Positions 9,211 through 17,856 of a DNA stretch of 64,000 nt are shown here, piece by piece. Position numbers and translations under genes: made by a program. The stretch's first letter is position 1; each line of letters opens with the position of its first letter. This stretch comes from Desulfomonilaceae bacterium. GTDB taxonomy: Bacteria > Desulfobacterota > Desulfomonilia > Desulfomonilales > Desulfomonilaceae. The notes under the pieces are model-generated. The model made no database searches and had not been told where the DNA came from. It saw only the letters and a program-made list of their open reading frames with translations. The stretch covers positions 186,001 to 250,000 of the forward strand of contig JBAZSD010000002.1 in the NCBI GenBank assembly GCA_041662605.1. Reading direction: 5' to 3'.

Positions 9211-10725
9211 CTATCCGATCTTTGGGATCAGATTGACCGAGTCATTCAATCGTTTGACCACTTTGTCTTTCCCCAATATTGCAAGAAGCTCAAAAAGGCC
9301 CGGACCAACTGAAGATCCGGAAACAGCGGTGCGTGCGGCGTTAATTAGCAAACCCGCTTTTACCTGCTTTAGCTCAGCGAAATCGCGAAAGACATTTTCT
9401 ACTGTTTCAACGTCGAAGCTCGTCAGTCCATTGATTTGCGCCGCCAATTCAGGGAGATATTCAGCCAATCTCGGGTCCTGGCCCAAATTCTTTTTTACGG
9501 CTTTTGGATCGAAATCAAAATCATCCGCGAAACAAAATCTTCCTCTTGAAGAAAAATCCGTTATGACCTGATAACGTGATCGCAATTGGTCAATAGCGTT
9601 TAAAAACCACTCCTTCTTGGCGGCGGAGTAGGATGGGTCCCAAAGATCATGCTCTTTCAATTCCTTTTCGATATAAGGAACAAGATCACTTAAGGACATG
9701 GTTCTAATGTATGTCGAGTTAAAATGGATCGCTTTCGGATCGGTCCAGTTTTTGGGGTCCCCCGGAACGTAATTGAAAATTGAATTGTGCCTGTTTATGC
9801 GGGATAAATCAAATAGTTCTATCAATTCTTCGCGTGAAAAAAACTCCGTTCCATCCGGAGAAGACCAGCCGAGAAGCGCCAGAAAATTGCAGAGCGCCCA
9901 AGGTAAAAATCCTCTACGTCTGTAATATGATATTGTTACGACTTCTCCGTGGACTCTCTTGGAAAGTTTGGCTTTCTTGTTGTCAAGAGTTAATGGCATG
10001 TGCGCAAATGTGGGGGGTTTTATTCCAAGGGCGTCATAAATCAGTATCTGCTTGGGGGTGTTCGCAAGCCCGTCAGCGCCTCGGATGACGTGTGAAATTC
10101 GGTCCAGCGAGTCGTCTACGGCATTTGACAGGATATAAAGAGGGCTATGATCCGAACGTAATATTACAAAATCTTCAATATCGCCGGCGCGCTTTTCAAT
10201 TTTTCCGTATACAGCGTCTTGAAAAGATACCGTCGAATAACCGTCTCGAGGGACCTTGAAACGTAAGACGTTGGGACAACCTTCTTCAAGCTTGTGTTGA
10301 ATTTCTTCTTCGGTGAGGTTTCGGCAACGGCCGTCGTACATGAATGCGATTTTTTTTGCCTCAGCCCCTTTTCTTTGGTTCTCCAGATCTTCTTTTGAAC
10401 AAAAACACCGGTATGCGTGACCGGATTTCAAAAGTTGTTCAGCAGCCGCTTTATGCTTTTCCAGATTGTGTGTCTGAAAATAAGGGCCTTCATCCCAATC
10501 CAGCCCCAACCATTTGAGCCCCTCCAGTATTTCTTCGACTGAATCGTGTGTGGAGCGTTCCACATCGGTGTCTTCAACCCTGAGAATGAAAACACCATTT
10601 AATTTCCTTGCCCATAACCAGTTGTAAAGAGCGGTTCGCGCTCCACCCAAATGTAAATATCCGGTAGGTGACGGAGCGAACCGAACTCGAACCGATTTCA
10701 AATCAGTGTCTGAGTCTGAAATCAT
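9211..10725 (-). CDS. gltX: Glutamyl-tRNA synthetase
   Basis: The enzyme charges tRNA-Glu (and, in many bacteria without GlnRS, also tRNA-Gln) with glutamate. The 504 residues show the class I HIGH motif as HLGG in SPTGYLHLGGARTALYN near residue 25 and the KMSKS loop as KLSKR near residue 255. A CFCSKEDL...GRCRN stretch around residue 110 keeps three cysteines of the zinc-type insert. The gene ends in TAG. It follows the MBL-fold hydrolase gene by 10 bases on the same strand, so the two are probably one transcript. Confidence 0.97.
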   Translation of the reverse strand: MISDSDTDLKSVRVRFAPSPTGYLHLGGARTALYNWLWARKLNGVFILRVEDTDVERSTHDSVEEILEGLKWLGLDWDEGPYFQTHNLEKHKAAAEQLLKSGHAYRCFCSKEDLENQRKGAEAKKIAFMYDGRCRNLTEEEIQHKLEEGCPNVLRFKVPRDGYSTVSFQDAVYGKIEKRAGDIEDFVILRSDHSPLYILSNAVDDSLDRISHVIRGADGLANTPKQILIYDALGIKPPTFAHMPLTLDNKKAKLSKRVHGEVVTISYYRRRGFLPWALCNFLALLGWSSPDGTEFFSREELIELFDLSRINRHNSIFNYVPGDPKNWTDPKAIHFNSTYIRTMSLSDLVPYIEKELKEHDLWDPSYSAAKKEWFLNAIDQLRSRYQVITDFSSRGRFCFADDFDFDPKAVKKNLGQDPRLAEYLPELAAQINGLTSFDVETVENVFRDFAELKQVKAGLLINAARTAVSGSSVGPGLFELLAILGKDKVVKRLNDSVNLIPKIG

Positions 10726-10735
10726 GTTTTGAATA

Positions 10736-11374
10736 TTATTCTCCTTGAATTGGGTCCAAAATAATTACTGTATTGCTTGACGCCTTCTTGAATGTCTCAC
10801 GATCTTTGAGATCGCCGACTATATCCCCACAGTGCATGGGAACAGTAATCTTTGCGTTGATATTTCTGGCGGCGTTTGCCGCTTCAGATGAAGTCATCGT
10901 GTAAGTGCCACCTATGGGTAGAAGAGCTACATCAGTGTCTATGTCGCTCATTTCCGGAATGACATCCGTGTCACCGGAATGATAAATCTTGAAACCATCC
11001 ACTGTTAATACATAGCCTACCCAGTTGTTCTTTTTGGGATGAAAATCTTTGTTGGTGTTGTAGCTTGGAACTGCGAGAATCGTGACACCTTTTTCGACAA
11101 TAGTTTGTCCAGGGGCTATTACCTTGAACGCGTTTCCAAAATCTGCCTTGCAGTCGGGTGGGCCCACTATCGTGGAGTCCTGTTTCCTGATTAGAGCTAC
11201 ATCCTCCGGCGACAAATGATCAAAGTGACTGTGGGTTATACAAATGAGGTCAGCGGGTTTGGGATTCGTGAGTTTCCAGGGATCGATATACACCGTGGCT
11301 TTAGAACCGTCGATACGGAAACTTGCATGTCCCAACCATTTAATTTTGTCTCTAACAAAATCTTCCAATTTCAT
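10736..11374 (-). CDS. Metallo-beta-lactamase-fold metal-dependent hydrolase (UPF0173 type)
   Basis: This is a small MBL-fold hydrolase of 212 residues with unknown natural substrate. The metal-binding signature reads THSHFDHLSPED near residue 47, with later ligands in YHSGDTDV and in PMHCGD. The order and size fit the UPF0173 group (YtkL-like) rather than lactamases, glyoxalases or RNases. GGGAGGATTAAACG just before the ATG sets the start. It is the first gene of a likely two-gene unit with gltX. No signal peptide is seen, so it is cytoplasmic. Confidence 0.88.
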   Translation of the reverse strand: MKLEDFVRDKIKWLGHASFRIDGSKATVYIDPWKLTNPKPADLICITHSHFDHLSPEDVALIRKQDSTIVGPPDCKADFGNAFKVIAPGQTIVEKGVTILAVPSYNTNKDFHPKKNNWVGYVLTVDGFKIYHSGDTDVIPEMSDIDTDVALLPIGGTYTMTSSEAANAARNINAKITVPMHCGDIVGDLKDRETFKKASSNTVIILDPIQGE

Positions 11375-11490
11375 CGTTTAATCCTCCCAAGATTGCGAGA
11401 TTTGAGAAACGAGAAATCAAAGGCCATTCTAACAAATTGCGCCATTCTTTCAACCATGGTATATTTCGAGTCGTTAAGAAAGAGACCCCG

Positions 11491-11784
11491 ATGACACGCA
11501 ATATGTCTGGAGAAAAAGAGTCTTTTCCACATAAGACCAGAACGGACCAAGATCGATTCATTATAATTTTTGGAATCGTTTTGTTAATTCTGTTTATCAC
11601 GATAACATACTTCAGTTTAAATTCCGAAACATCCGGGAGCGTCCCAAGACCAAAAGGGCCTGTCAAGAATCCGGGTAAAACGTCAGGCACGTCAGCGCCT
11701 AACGCAACTACATACAGGACCGGCTGTGATGAAAATTGCCAAGCTACGCTAAAAGTTCTCGGACGTGTCGCAGTGATTTCTTGA
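11491..11784 (+). CDS. Small single-pass membrane protein of unknown function
   Basis: I do not recognise it. The chosen ATG at 11491 follows an AAGAAAGAG site; a longer frame begins at 11437 without one. The 97 residues have a charged N-terminus, one hydrophobic segment (FIIIFGIVLLILFITITYF, about residues 23-41), then a Pro/Gly/Ser/Thr-rich tail with two cysteines (GCDENC) near the end. The DUF502 gene begins 7 bases after its stop on the same strand, so the two are likely co-expressed membrane proteins. Confidence 0.6.
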   Translation: MTRNMSGEKESFPHKTRTDQDRFIIIFGIVLLILFITITYFSLNSETSGSVPRPKGPVKNPGKTSGTSAPNATTYRTGCDENCQATLKVLGRVAVIS

Positions 11785-11791
11785 ACGTATC

Positions 11792-12484
11792 ATGAGAAAA
11801 TTTACCAGTTTTCCGTTAAGACTTTTTCTAACCGGCCTAGCGACGCTTCTGCCCTTTGTCATTACCGTCGTCGTAGTCGGCTGGATCGTGAAGCTGACGG
11901 ACGCGTATGTCGGCCCCAGCAGCTATTTTGGACAATTGCTGGGCACCATGGTGGGAGATGATTACAAGTATCCTGGTTATTTCATTGGGTACCTGGTGGT
12001 TATCCTGTGCATAATATTGCTGGGGTTTCTTGTAACAAGAGCCACCGTCTCCAGATTTCAAAAAAGCGTCAACCGTATGTTCGCCCGGATACCTATTTTT
12101 GGAAAGATTTATTCCGCCGTGGTGCAGGCGGTTGAACTTTTTGGCCAAAATGGAGTCGGAGTAGGACTGGAAAAGTTTGGAGGCGTGGGACTGGCCAATC
12201 TCGGGACCGTTACCACAATAGCTTTGTTGACATCTTCTCAACGTTATACGCTTTCAGATGGTAAAGCCTATGTTCTAGTCTTCGTGCCTAATTCTCCCAT
12301 TCCCGCTACGGGATTCAATGTTCTGGTGCCTGAAGAAAATTTCCAGAAGCTCGACATACCAATGGAAGATCTCATTAAGCTTACTATGTCATTTGGTCTT
12401 CTCGGCCCTCAAATAATCTGCTCAAATACAACCTCGATAGTCTGTGGGACCAATCCTACGGATGACAAGACTGGCCAGACGTAA
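11792..12484 (+). CDS. DUF502 family membrane protein
   Basis: The 230 residues show two N-terminal membrane segments (LFLTGLATLLPFVITVVVVGWIV, then GYLVVILCIILLGFLV) and a soluble C-terminal domain with the family phrases RIPIFGKIYSAVVQ and VFVPNSPIPATGFNVLVP. These are hallmarks of DUF502, an inner-membrane family of unknown biochemical role that also occurs in plants. Near the end the IPMEDLIKLTMSFG stretch is conserved in the family. It follows the small membrane protein at 11491-11784 in a probable operon. Function remains unknown. Confidence 0.88.
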   Translation: MRKFTSFPLRLFLTGLATLLPFVITVVVVGWIVKLTDAYVGPSSYFGQLLGTMVGDDYKYPGYFIGYLVVILCIILLGFLVTRATVSRFQKSVNRMFARIPIFGKIYSAVVQAVELFGQNGVGVGLEKFGGVGLANLGTVTTIALLTSSQRYTLSDGKAYVLVFVPNSPIPATGFNVLVPEENFQKLDIPMEDLIKLTMSFGLLGPQIICSNTTSIVCGTNPTDDKTGQT

Positions 12485-12575
12485 TAAGAAGTTCATGTTT
12501 CCTGTAATTTCTTGGTCACTGTGAATTTGGCTCCTTTATTGTCTCACTTGTTTTACAAATGAAATTTTCAACAGT

Positions 12576-15197
12576 TCAATCTTCCCACAGAGGCGCTAAT
12601 TTAAGTATCCACCTGGTCATATAAACGCCGGTCACGGACGATAGAGCCACTACCGGGATCATAACCGCCCAGGCTCGCCAATCCAATGGAACTACCCCGA
12701 AAAAAACACTTACGGGCGTATACAACGCCAGAAGCTGTAAACATATTGCAAAACCATAACTCCAGAGTAACGGCCTATTGGACCATATTGAGAGCGCGTC
12801 CAGTTGGCGGACCACCAGAATGCGCGTAAAAGCGTGCAAGACTATACTTGTGAAAAGCATGGTTCTAGCGTAAGTGACTCCTCCGAATTTTAAGCCTACC
12901 CAGAAAATGAACAGATAGGCTACGAGGGTTCTCAGAATACTGCCCGCTATAGTCGCATAAATCGCCCTGTTGAGAATTGGTTCATCATGATGGCGAGGCC
13001 GTCTATTCATAAGCTTGGGAACGGCTGGGTCGGCTGCAAGGGCTGCCGCCGGTACCAGGTCGGTTACTACGTTAACCCATAAAAGCATTTGAGCCGACAG
13101 AGGGAAATATCCGCCTATGGAAAGGGCCAGGACCACAAAGACTTCTCCCAGACTGGTGCTTAAAAGATAATTTGTAAACTTCCTTATATTGTCAAAAATT
13201 CTTCGGCCTTCTTCTACAGCGGTTACTATGGTTTTGAAGTTGTCATCCAGGAGGACCATATCAGAAGATTCTTTGGCTATATCAGCACCCCGGACGCCCA
13301 TTGCGACTCCAACATCTGATTGTTTGAGCGCCGGAGCGTCGTTTACGCCGTCACCGGTCATGGCCACAAAGTGGCCTTCATCCTGAAGCGCCTGAAGAAC
13401 TTTTTGTTTTGTCTCAGGAGTGGCGCGGGCTATTATGTCAACATTGCGCATTTTGTCCCGGAGTTCCGCCTGAGACATCGTCTCGACTTCGGTCGATTCT
13501 AGGAATCGATTGCCTATTCCGATTTGTTTTCCTATGGCTCTTGCAGTGAGTTTGTTGTCTCCGGTGATCATGATCACTCGAATACCAGCGCCTTGAGCCT
13601 CTGCTATTGCCGATGCGGCCTCTGGTCTGGCTGGATCCTTCATGGCCTGGAAACCGAGCAAAGTGAGATTCTGCTCTGTTTCGTCATTGATTTCCATGGT
13701 CTCCAGTTTTTTTTCGGCAAGAGCGAGGACGTACATGGCTTCTTCTTCAAATTGATTCAAAGCCTGGTGGATCACCTTCATACGCGACAAATCTAGGGGT
13801 GTCTCCTTACCGTCAAACACCATGGATGAACAGCGGGAAAGAATAACTCCCGCAGCGCCTTTACAGTATGCCGTAAACCCATGGCCACTTTTATGGATTG
13901 TCGTCATCATCTTCCGTTCGGAACTGAACGGTATCTCATTTACTTTGGGAAAGTTTGTCCGTTCCAGCTCAACGTCCAAACCAACTGTTTGAGCCGCCTT
14001 GTACATCGCTGTGTCCACGGGGTCGCCGATTAACCTCGATTCAGGGTCCCTGACAATTATCGCTTCGTTACAGAGTGCGCCCGCTCTTATCAGTTCGATC
14101 TCATCACTATCGTGATTGTTTATATCCTCCAGATTGATTGGCCGGTGATCAGTCAGTATCCTTTCCACGGTCATTACGTTTTGCGTCAAAGTGCCCGTTT
14201 TATCAGTACAGATGGTATCTACCGAGCCAAGCGACTCCACTACAGCCAGACGTCTAATTACAGCTTTTCGAGACGCCATTTGGCGGGCTCCGAGCGCAAG
14301 AGCGAAGATCAGTACAATAGGAAGACTCTCCGGAATGGTCGCCACAGCCAGGCTCAGTGTGTTCAACAACACATCCACCACCTGCTCATGCAACCAGAAA
14401 AATAAAATCAGGGCCACGATTACCGCCAGCGCCCCCACTATTAGAGTCATCTGGCGAGCCATCACCTGGACTTCAATTTCGAAAGGGGTAGGCCTCTCGC
14501 CAATATGTCCCAGACTGACGGCGATTCTCCCAACCTCTGTGTTCATCCCCGTGCTGACTGCGACAGCCGTTCCCTTGCCGTGAGTTATGTGAGTGGAGCC
14601 GAAAACCATACTCGTTCTCTCCGCCAATGGAGCCTCAAGAGCGACCGCTGCCTCACTTTTCTCAACGCCAAGGCTTTCCCCGGTCAAAGCGGATTCATCT
14701 GTACGTAGGCTGTGAGTCATGATGACGCGGGCATCAGCGGGAACTTTTTGTCCGTGCGACAAGACAAGTATATCACCCGGCACAACCTGGTCCGCGTCAA
14801 TCTCTTTGTGAACACCGTCACGAACCACTGTAGCTTTGAAACGGAGTAGCTTGTCCAACCCCCTAAGTTCTTTTTGAGCTTTGTATTCCTCGAAGAATCC
14901 AAGCCCGATGGTTATTGCTATGATCCCAAGGATGAACAGAGATGTAAGAAAACGATCCCCCTCACCGGGCATGAAACTGACAGCGTAAGCCAAGCCGGCC
15001 GCAAAGAATAAAATCAATACGAAAAAATTGGAAAATTGTTTTAGAAAAATTTCAAGGGGTGTTAGAGGCTTTCCGCGAATAATTTCATTTTTACCGTAAC
15101 GCTCTAAACGTTCCTGGGCCTCACTTTCAGTCATACCCTCCATTCTGGCGCCGAGATTCTTTAATGTTTCCTCTATGCCCCGTTCATGCCACGCCAT
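12576..15197 (-). CDS. Cation-transporting P-type ATPase, type II (Ca2+-ATPase-like)
   Basis: This is an inner-membrane pump driven by ATP through a phospho-aspartate. Motifs in order: actuator TGES (ALTGESLGVEK) near residue 170, the M4 ion site as PESLP, phosphorylation site CTDKTGTLTQN near residue 330, nucleotide-domain FSSERKMM and KGA, and the hinge MTGDGVNDAPAL near residue 612. It has ten predicted helices and an N-terminal cation-ATPase domain. From the ATG at 15197 the length is 873, typical for SERCA/PMCA-like bacterial pumps. PESLP instead of the common PEGLP or PEALP leaves the transported ion uncertain (Ca2+, Mn2+ or Na+). An upstream TTG at 15215 is in frame but less likely. 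It stands as a single gene. Confidence 0.93.
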   Translation of the reverse strand: MAWHERGIEETLKNLGARMEGMTESEAQERLERYGKNEIIRGKPLTPLEIFLKQFSNFFVLILFFAAGLAYAVSFMPGEGDRFLTSLFILGIIAITIGLGFFEEYKAQKELRGLDKLLRFKATVVRDGVHKEIDADQVVPGDILVLSHGQKVPADARVIMTHSLRTDESALTGESLGVEKSEAAVALEAPLAERTSMVFGSTHITHGKGTAVAVSTGMNTEVGRIAVSLGHIGERPTPFEIEVQVMARQMTLIVGALAVIVALILFFWLHEQVVDVLLNTLSLAVATIPESLPIVLIFALALGARQMASRKAVIRRLAVVESLGSVDTICTDKTGTLTQNVMTVERILTDHRPINLEDINNHDSDEIELIRAGALCNEAIIVRDPESRLIGDPVDTAMYKAAQTVGLDVELERTNFPKVNEIPFSSERKMMTTIHKSGHGFTAYCKGAAGVILSRCSSMVFDGKETPLDLSRMKVIHQALNQFEEEAMYVLALAEKKLETMEINDETEQNLTLLGFQAMKDPARPEAASAIAEAQGAGIRVIMITGDNKLTARAIGKQIGIGNRFLESTEVETMSQAELRDKMRNVDIIARATPETKQKVLQALQDEGHFVAMTGDGVNDAPALKQSDVGVAMGVRGADIAKESSDMVLLDDNFKTIVTAVEEGRRIFDNIRKFTNYLLSTSLGEVFVVLALSIGGYFPLSAQMLLWVNVVTDLVPAAALAADPAVPKLMNRRPRHHDEPILNRAIYATIAGSILRTLVAYLFIFWVGLKFGGVTYARTMLFTSIVLHAFTRILVVRQLDALSIWSNRPLLWSYGFAICLQLLALYTPVSVFFGVVPLDWRAWAVMIPVVALSSVTGVYMTRWILKLAPLWED

Positions 15198-15408
15198 TGT
15201 TCCATCACCCCTCAATTAAGTATGTACAGATGACAACCCCTTCAGGTAAATGATCTTACTGTCAATTGTCATTCTTGGTAAATATCGTCATCTTAATATG
15301 TTATCCCTGAATGAAATTTATCCAGGTTTTTTCTATTTATGTTTCCTTCTTTAGAGTATAGGTTGCGCCGTGGACCAATTTACCGTCGTTTGTAATTATG
15401 GAGCCACG

Positions 15409-16593
15409 GTGACATTAAACCGGAAATTAGTTCTCGTTTCACTCCTCTATTTCGCTGAAGGTTTCCCTTTTGGAATAATCGAACAGACATTACCAATTTA
15501 TTTTCGTATTCACGGGATGTCATTGACCGACCTTGGGTTGTTGAGTCTGGTGAGTCTTCCTTACGCTTTGAAGTTCTTATGGGCTCCAGCCATTGATTTC
15601 ATTGGGGCCCGGAGGCAGTGGATCGGGATGGCTCAGCTTGTAATGGCTGGCTCCATCTTCCTGCTCTTACCGCTCGATCCCTCTAAACCAGGATTTTTAT
15701 TGTGGTGCTCGATTGCTACCTTGTCCATTTTTTCTGCCACCCAGGATATAGCTATAGACGCCTATAGTATTGAACTCCTTGATTCCTCAGAGATGGGAAT
15801 CGCCAACGGTTTTCGCCAGGCGGCGTACCGTGGAGCGCTGGTGGTGGCCGGGGGATTGTTTGTCGCTCTCGGAGGGTGGATCGGCTGGAGGTTCACATAT
15901 TCGATAGCCGCAGGGATCCTGCTCATTTGCTTCGTATTTTCGCTCAAATTGCCTCACGTGGAGGTGCAGAGGCCTAAATTCTCATTCGCTTCTCTGATGG
16001 CTCCCGCCAGAGATTTACTTGAAAGGCCGAGAGTCCTTCAAGTGGTGATGTTTATATTACTTTTCAAATTGGGTGACATGGCGATTGGTCCGATGATAAG
16101 ACCTTTCTGGCTGCACCGTGGGTTAAGCACAACAGAAATCGGGCTTATTACAGGCACTCTCGGGGTCTTTTCTTCAATTGCGGGTGGTCTGGCGGGCGGC
16201 GTTTTTATGGCTCGCTTCGGAATCTACATGGGTCTGTGGGTTTTAGGGATCCTCCAGTCTTTAAGCAACCTCTCATACGTTGTGGTAGCAGCGTATCCTC
16301 ATCTTGGCCCCTTAAGCGTTTACGCCGCTTCCACAATAGAATCTTTTTGTGGAGGCTTAGGATCTGCGGCGTTTCTGGCTTTCCTCATGAGCATTTGTAG
16401 AAAGGAATTCTCCGCTACCCAATATGCCCTATTGTCGGCCCTGTTTAGAATGTCTGGAATAATTGCAGGCTCGCTGAGTGGATGGGCGACAATTGGGATA
16501 GGCTACACCAGTTATTTCCTTTTGACTTTCTTCTTTTCCATACCGGCTTTTGCGTTTATCAGGACCACACGCAAGTGGATTCCAGCCGAATAG
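15409..16593 (+). CDS. MFS transporter, AmpG/PAT-like
   Basis: This integral membrane carrier has about twelve hydrophobic segments. The opening (LVSLLYFAEGFPFGIIEQTLPIYFRIHGMS) and the later WAPAIDFIGARRQWI and SATQDIAIDAYSIELL strings resemble AmpG permeases and the related PAT/acetyl-CoA carrier group. AmpG imports anhydromuropeptides for cell-wall recycling, which would fit dacB nearby, but substrate cannot be read from sequence. I prefer the GTG at 15409, preceded by GGAG at 5 bases, giving 394 residues; a GTG at 15370 would add 13 residues without a site. The gene converges with the broken permease downstream. Confidence 0.85.
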   Translation: MTLNRKLVLVSLLYFAEGFPFGIIEQTLPIYFRIHGMSLTDLGLLSLVSLPYALKFLWAPAIDFIGARRQWIGMAQLVMAGSIFLLLPLDPSKPGFLLWCSIATLSIFSATQDIAIDAYSIELLDSSEMGIANGFRQAAYRGALVVAGGLFVALGGWIGWRFTYSIAAGILLICFVFSLKLPHVEVQRPKFSFASLMAPARDLLERPRVLQVVMFILLFKLGDMAIGPMIRPFWLHRGLSTTEIGLITGTLGVFSSIAGGLAGGVFMARFGIYMGLWVLGILQSLSNLSYVVVAAYPHLGPLSVYAASTIESFCGGLGSAAFLAFLMSICRKEFSATQYALLSALFRMSGIIAGSLSGWATIGIGYTSYFLLTFFFSIPAFAFIRTTRKWIPAE

Positions 16594-16672
16594 CTGAATA
16601 TGCACGACACATCCTGGTTCAGTTTTCGAGGCAATAAACTTTATAGAAACTCATGATGATGTGTGAAAATAT

Positions 16673-17824
16673 TTATCCCAGGCTCCTCAGCCCTTGGCTT
16701 ATGGAAATTCTACCGGCTCTTATCGCAGGAGGAACGGCCGCCACAATTCCCACTCCGCAGGAGACAGCGAGAATCAACAGCACTGTTTCGTACGTAATAT
16801 CAAAGACAGGCAGAAACGATTTCAGCTCGATTTGAAAAAGCATCCCACCGGGAAAAGCCAAGGCCGCTCCCAAAATCCCTCCCATTAGAGCCAAAGAAAT
16901 CGATTCACCGCAAATTAAACCAAAAATAAACATTGGGCTAAATCCGAGCGTCTTTAGGACTGCATATTCGGCTGACCTTTCACGAGCGGTCATTGCCATG
17001 GTGTTTGCAAGTACAATCAGTATGATGCCTATAACAACAATCGAAATCACCCTGACTACAGTTAGAATCGCTTCTGTCATCGCCACGAAGCCCATTTGAA
17101 AGGCTTTTTCGGTCTCAGTTAGCGTTTCAGCCAGGGAATTGCTAAATAACTAATCAATTTCTAGTGATATATTAGGGGCTTGATCAGTTTCTTTAATTCT
17201 GGTCAAAAACCAGCCGACCTTGTCCGTAAGATCTGAAGAGCTTTTCTTAAGTCTTTCATTAAGATAGTCGTAATGAAAAAAAAGCGCAGTCTCATCAGTA
17301 TTTTTCCGGGCCCCTTTGTAAATACCCCTGATGGTAAGTTCAATATTTCCCGGATATATAGTTCCTTGAAGGGGTATTGTATCCCCTTTCTTCCAACCAA
17401 ATCGTTCGGCTGTAGCTCGGCCGACAATGGCTGAACCTCTGTCTTTTGCGAATTCTTTTTTGTCGGTTTCATGTAACAGAAACTCAGGATAAAGACTCAG
17501 ATAATCCAGACCACTAATCGCAAATTGGGGGAAAAAGTTTTTCTTGTCCTTGTATACTCCTCCGTACCAGATCCCGTATCCAAGCCCATTCACACCCGGG
17601 ACCCGTAGAATCTTATTTCTGTAGGCCAAAGGTAACTGATAGATTAGCGAAATTTTGTTTCGGGTAACCAAACGATTGGCGGATGACGATTCCACGCCCG
17701 CATACCAGGCCCCCACAAGAGTTCTGAGAATCCCAAACGCGAGCATTGCAATAGCGACACCTGATAAAGTCAGGACGGAACGCAGTCGATGCCTGAACAC
17801 GTTACGTAAAATCAATTTCAACAA
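16673..17824 (-). pseudogene. FtsX/MacB-type ABC transporter permease interrupted by one in-frame TAG
   Basis: Two reading frames, 17150-17824 and 16673-17095, lie in the same phase, separated by a single TAG (17150-17152) and 18 sense codons. Read through, they make one 383-residue permease. The first part has the N-terminal membrane helix (LTLSGVAIAMLAFGIL) and periplasmic MacB_PCD domain. After the stop comes LFSNSLAETLTETEKAFQMG, then three helices of the FtsX domain with the conserved TMAMTARERSAEYAVLKTLGF loop. No other damage is visible. No ATP-binding subunit is adjacent. This is either a recent nonsense mutation, a sequencing error, or readthrough. TAG is an ordinary stop in neighbouring genes (lptE, mdh, dacB, gltX), which argues against reassignment. 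Confidence 0.85.
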
Positions 17825-17856
17825 AACTGTTCACTCTGAGATGGGATTAAGAAAAC

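Noticed and set aside
17150..17152. TAG as a pyrrolysine codon
   Set aside because: TAG terminates at least four neighbouring genes, and no pyl genes are in the window; kept only as a remote option in the finding.
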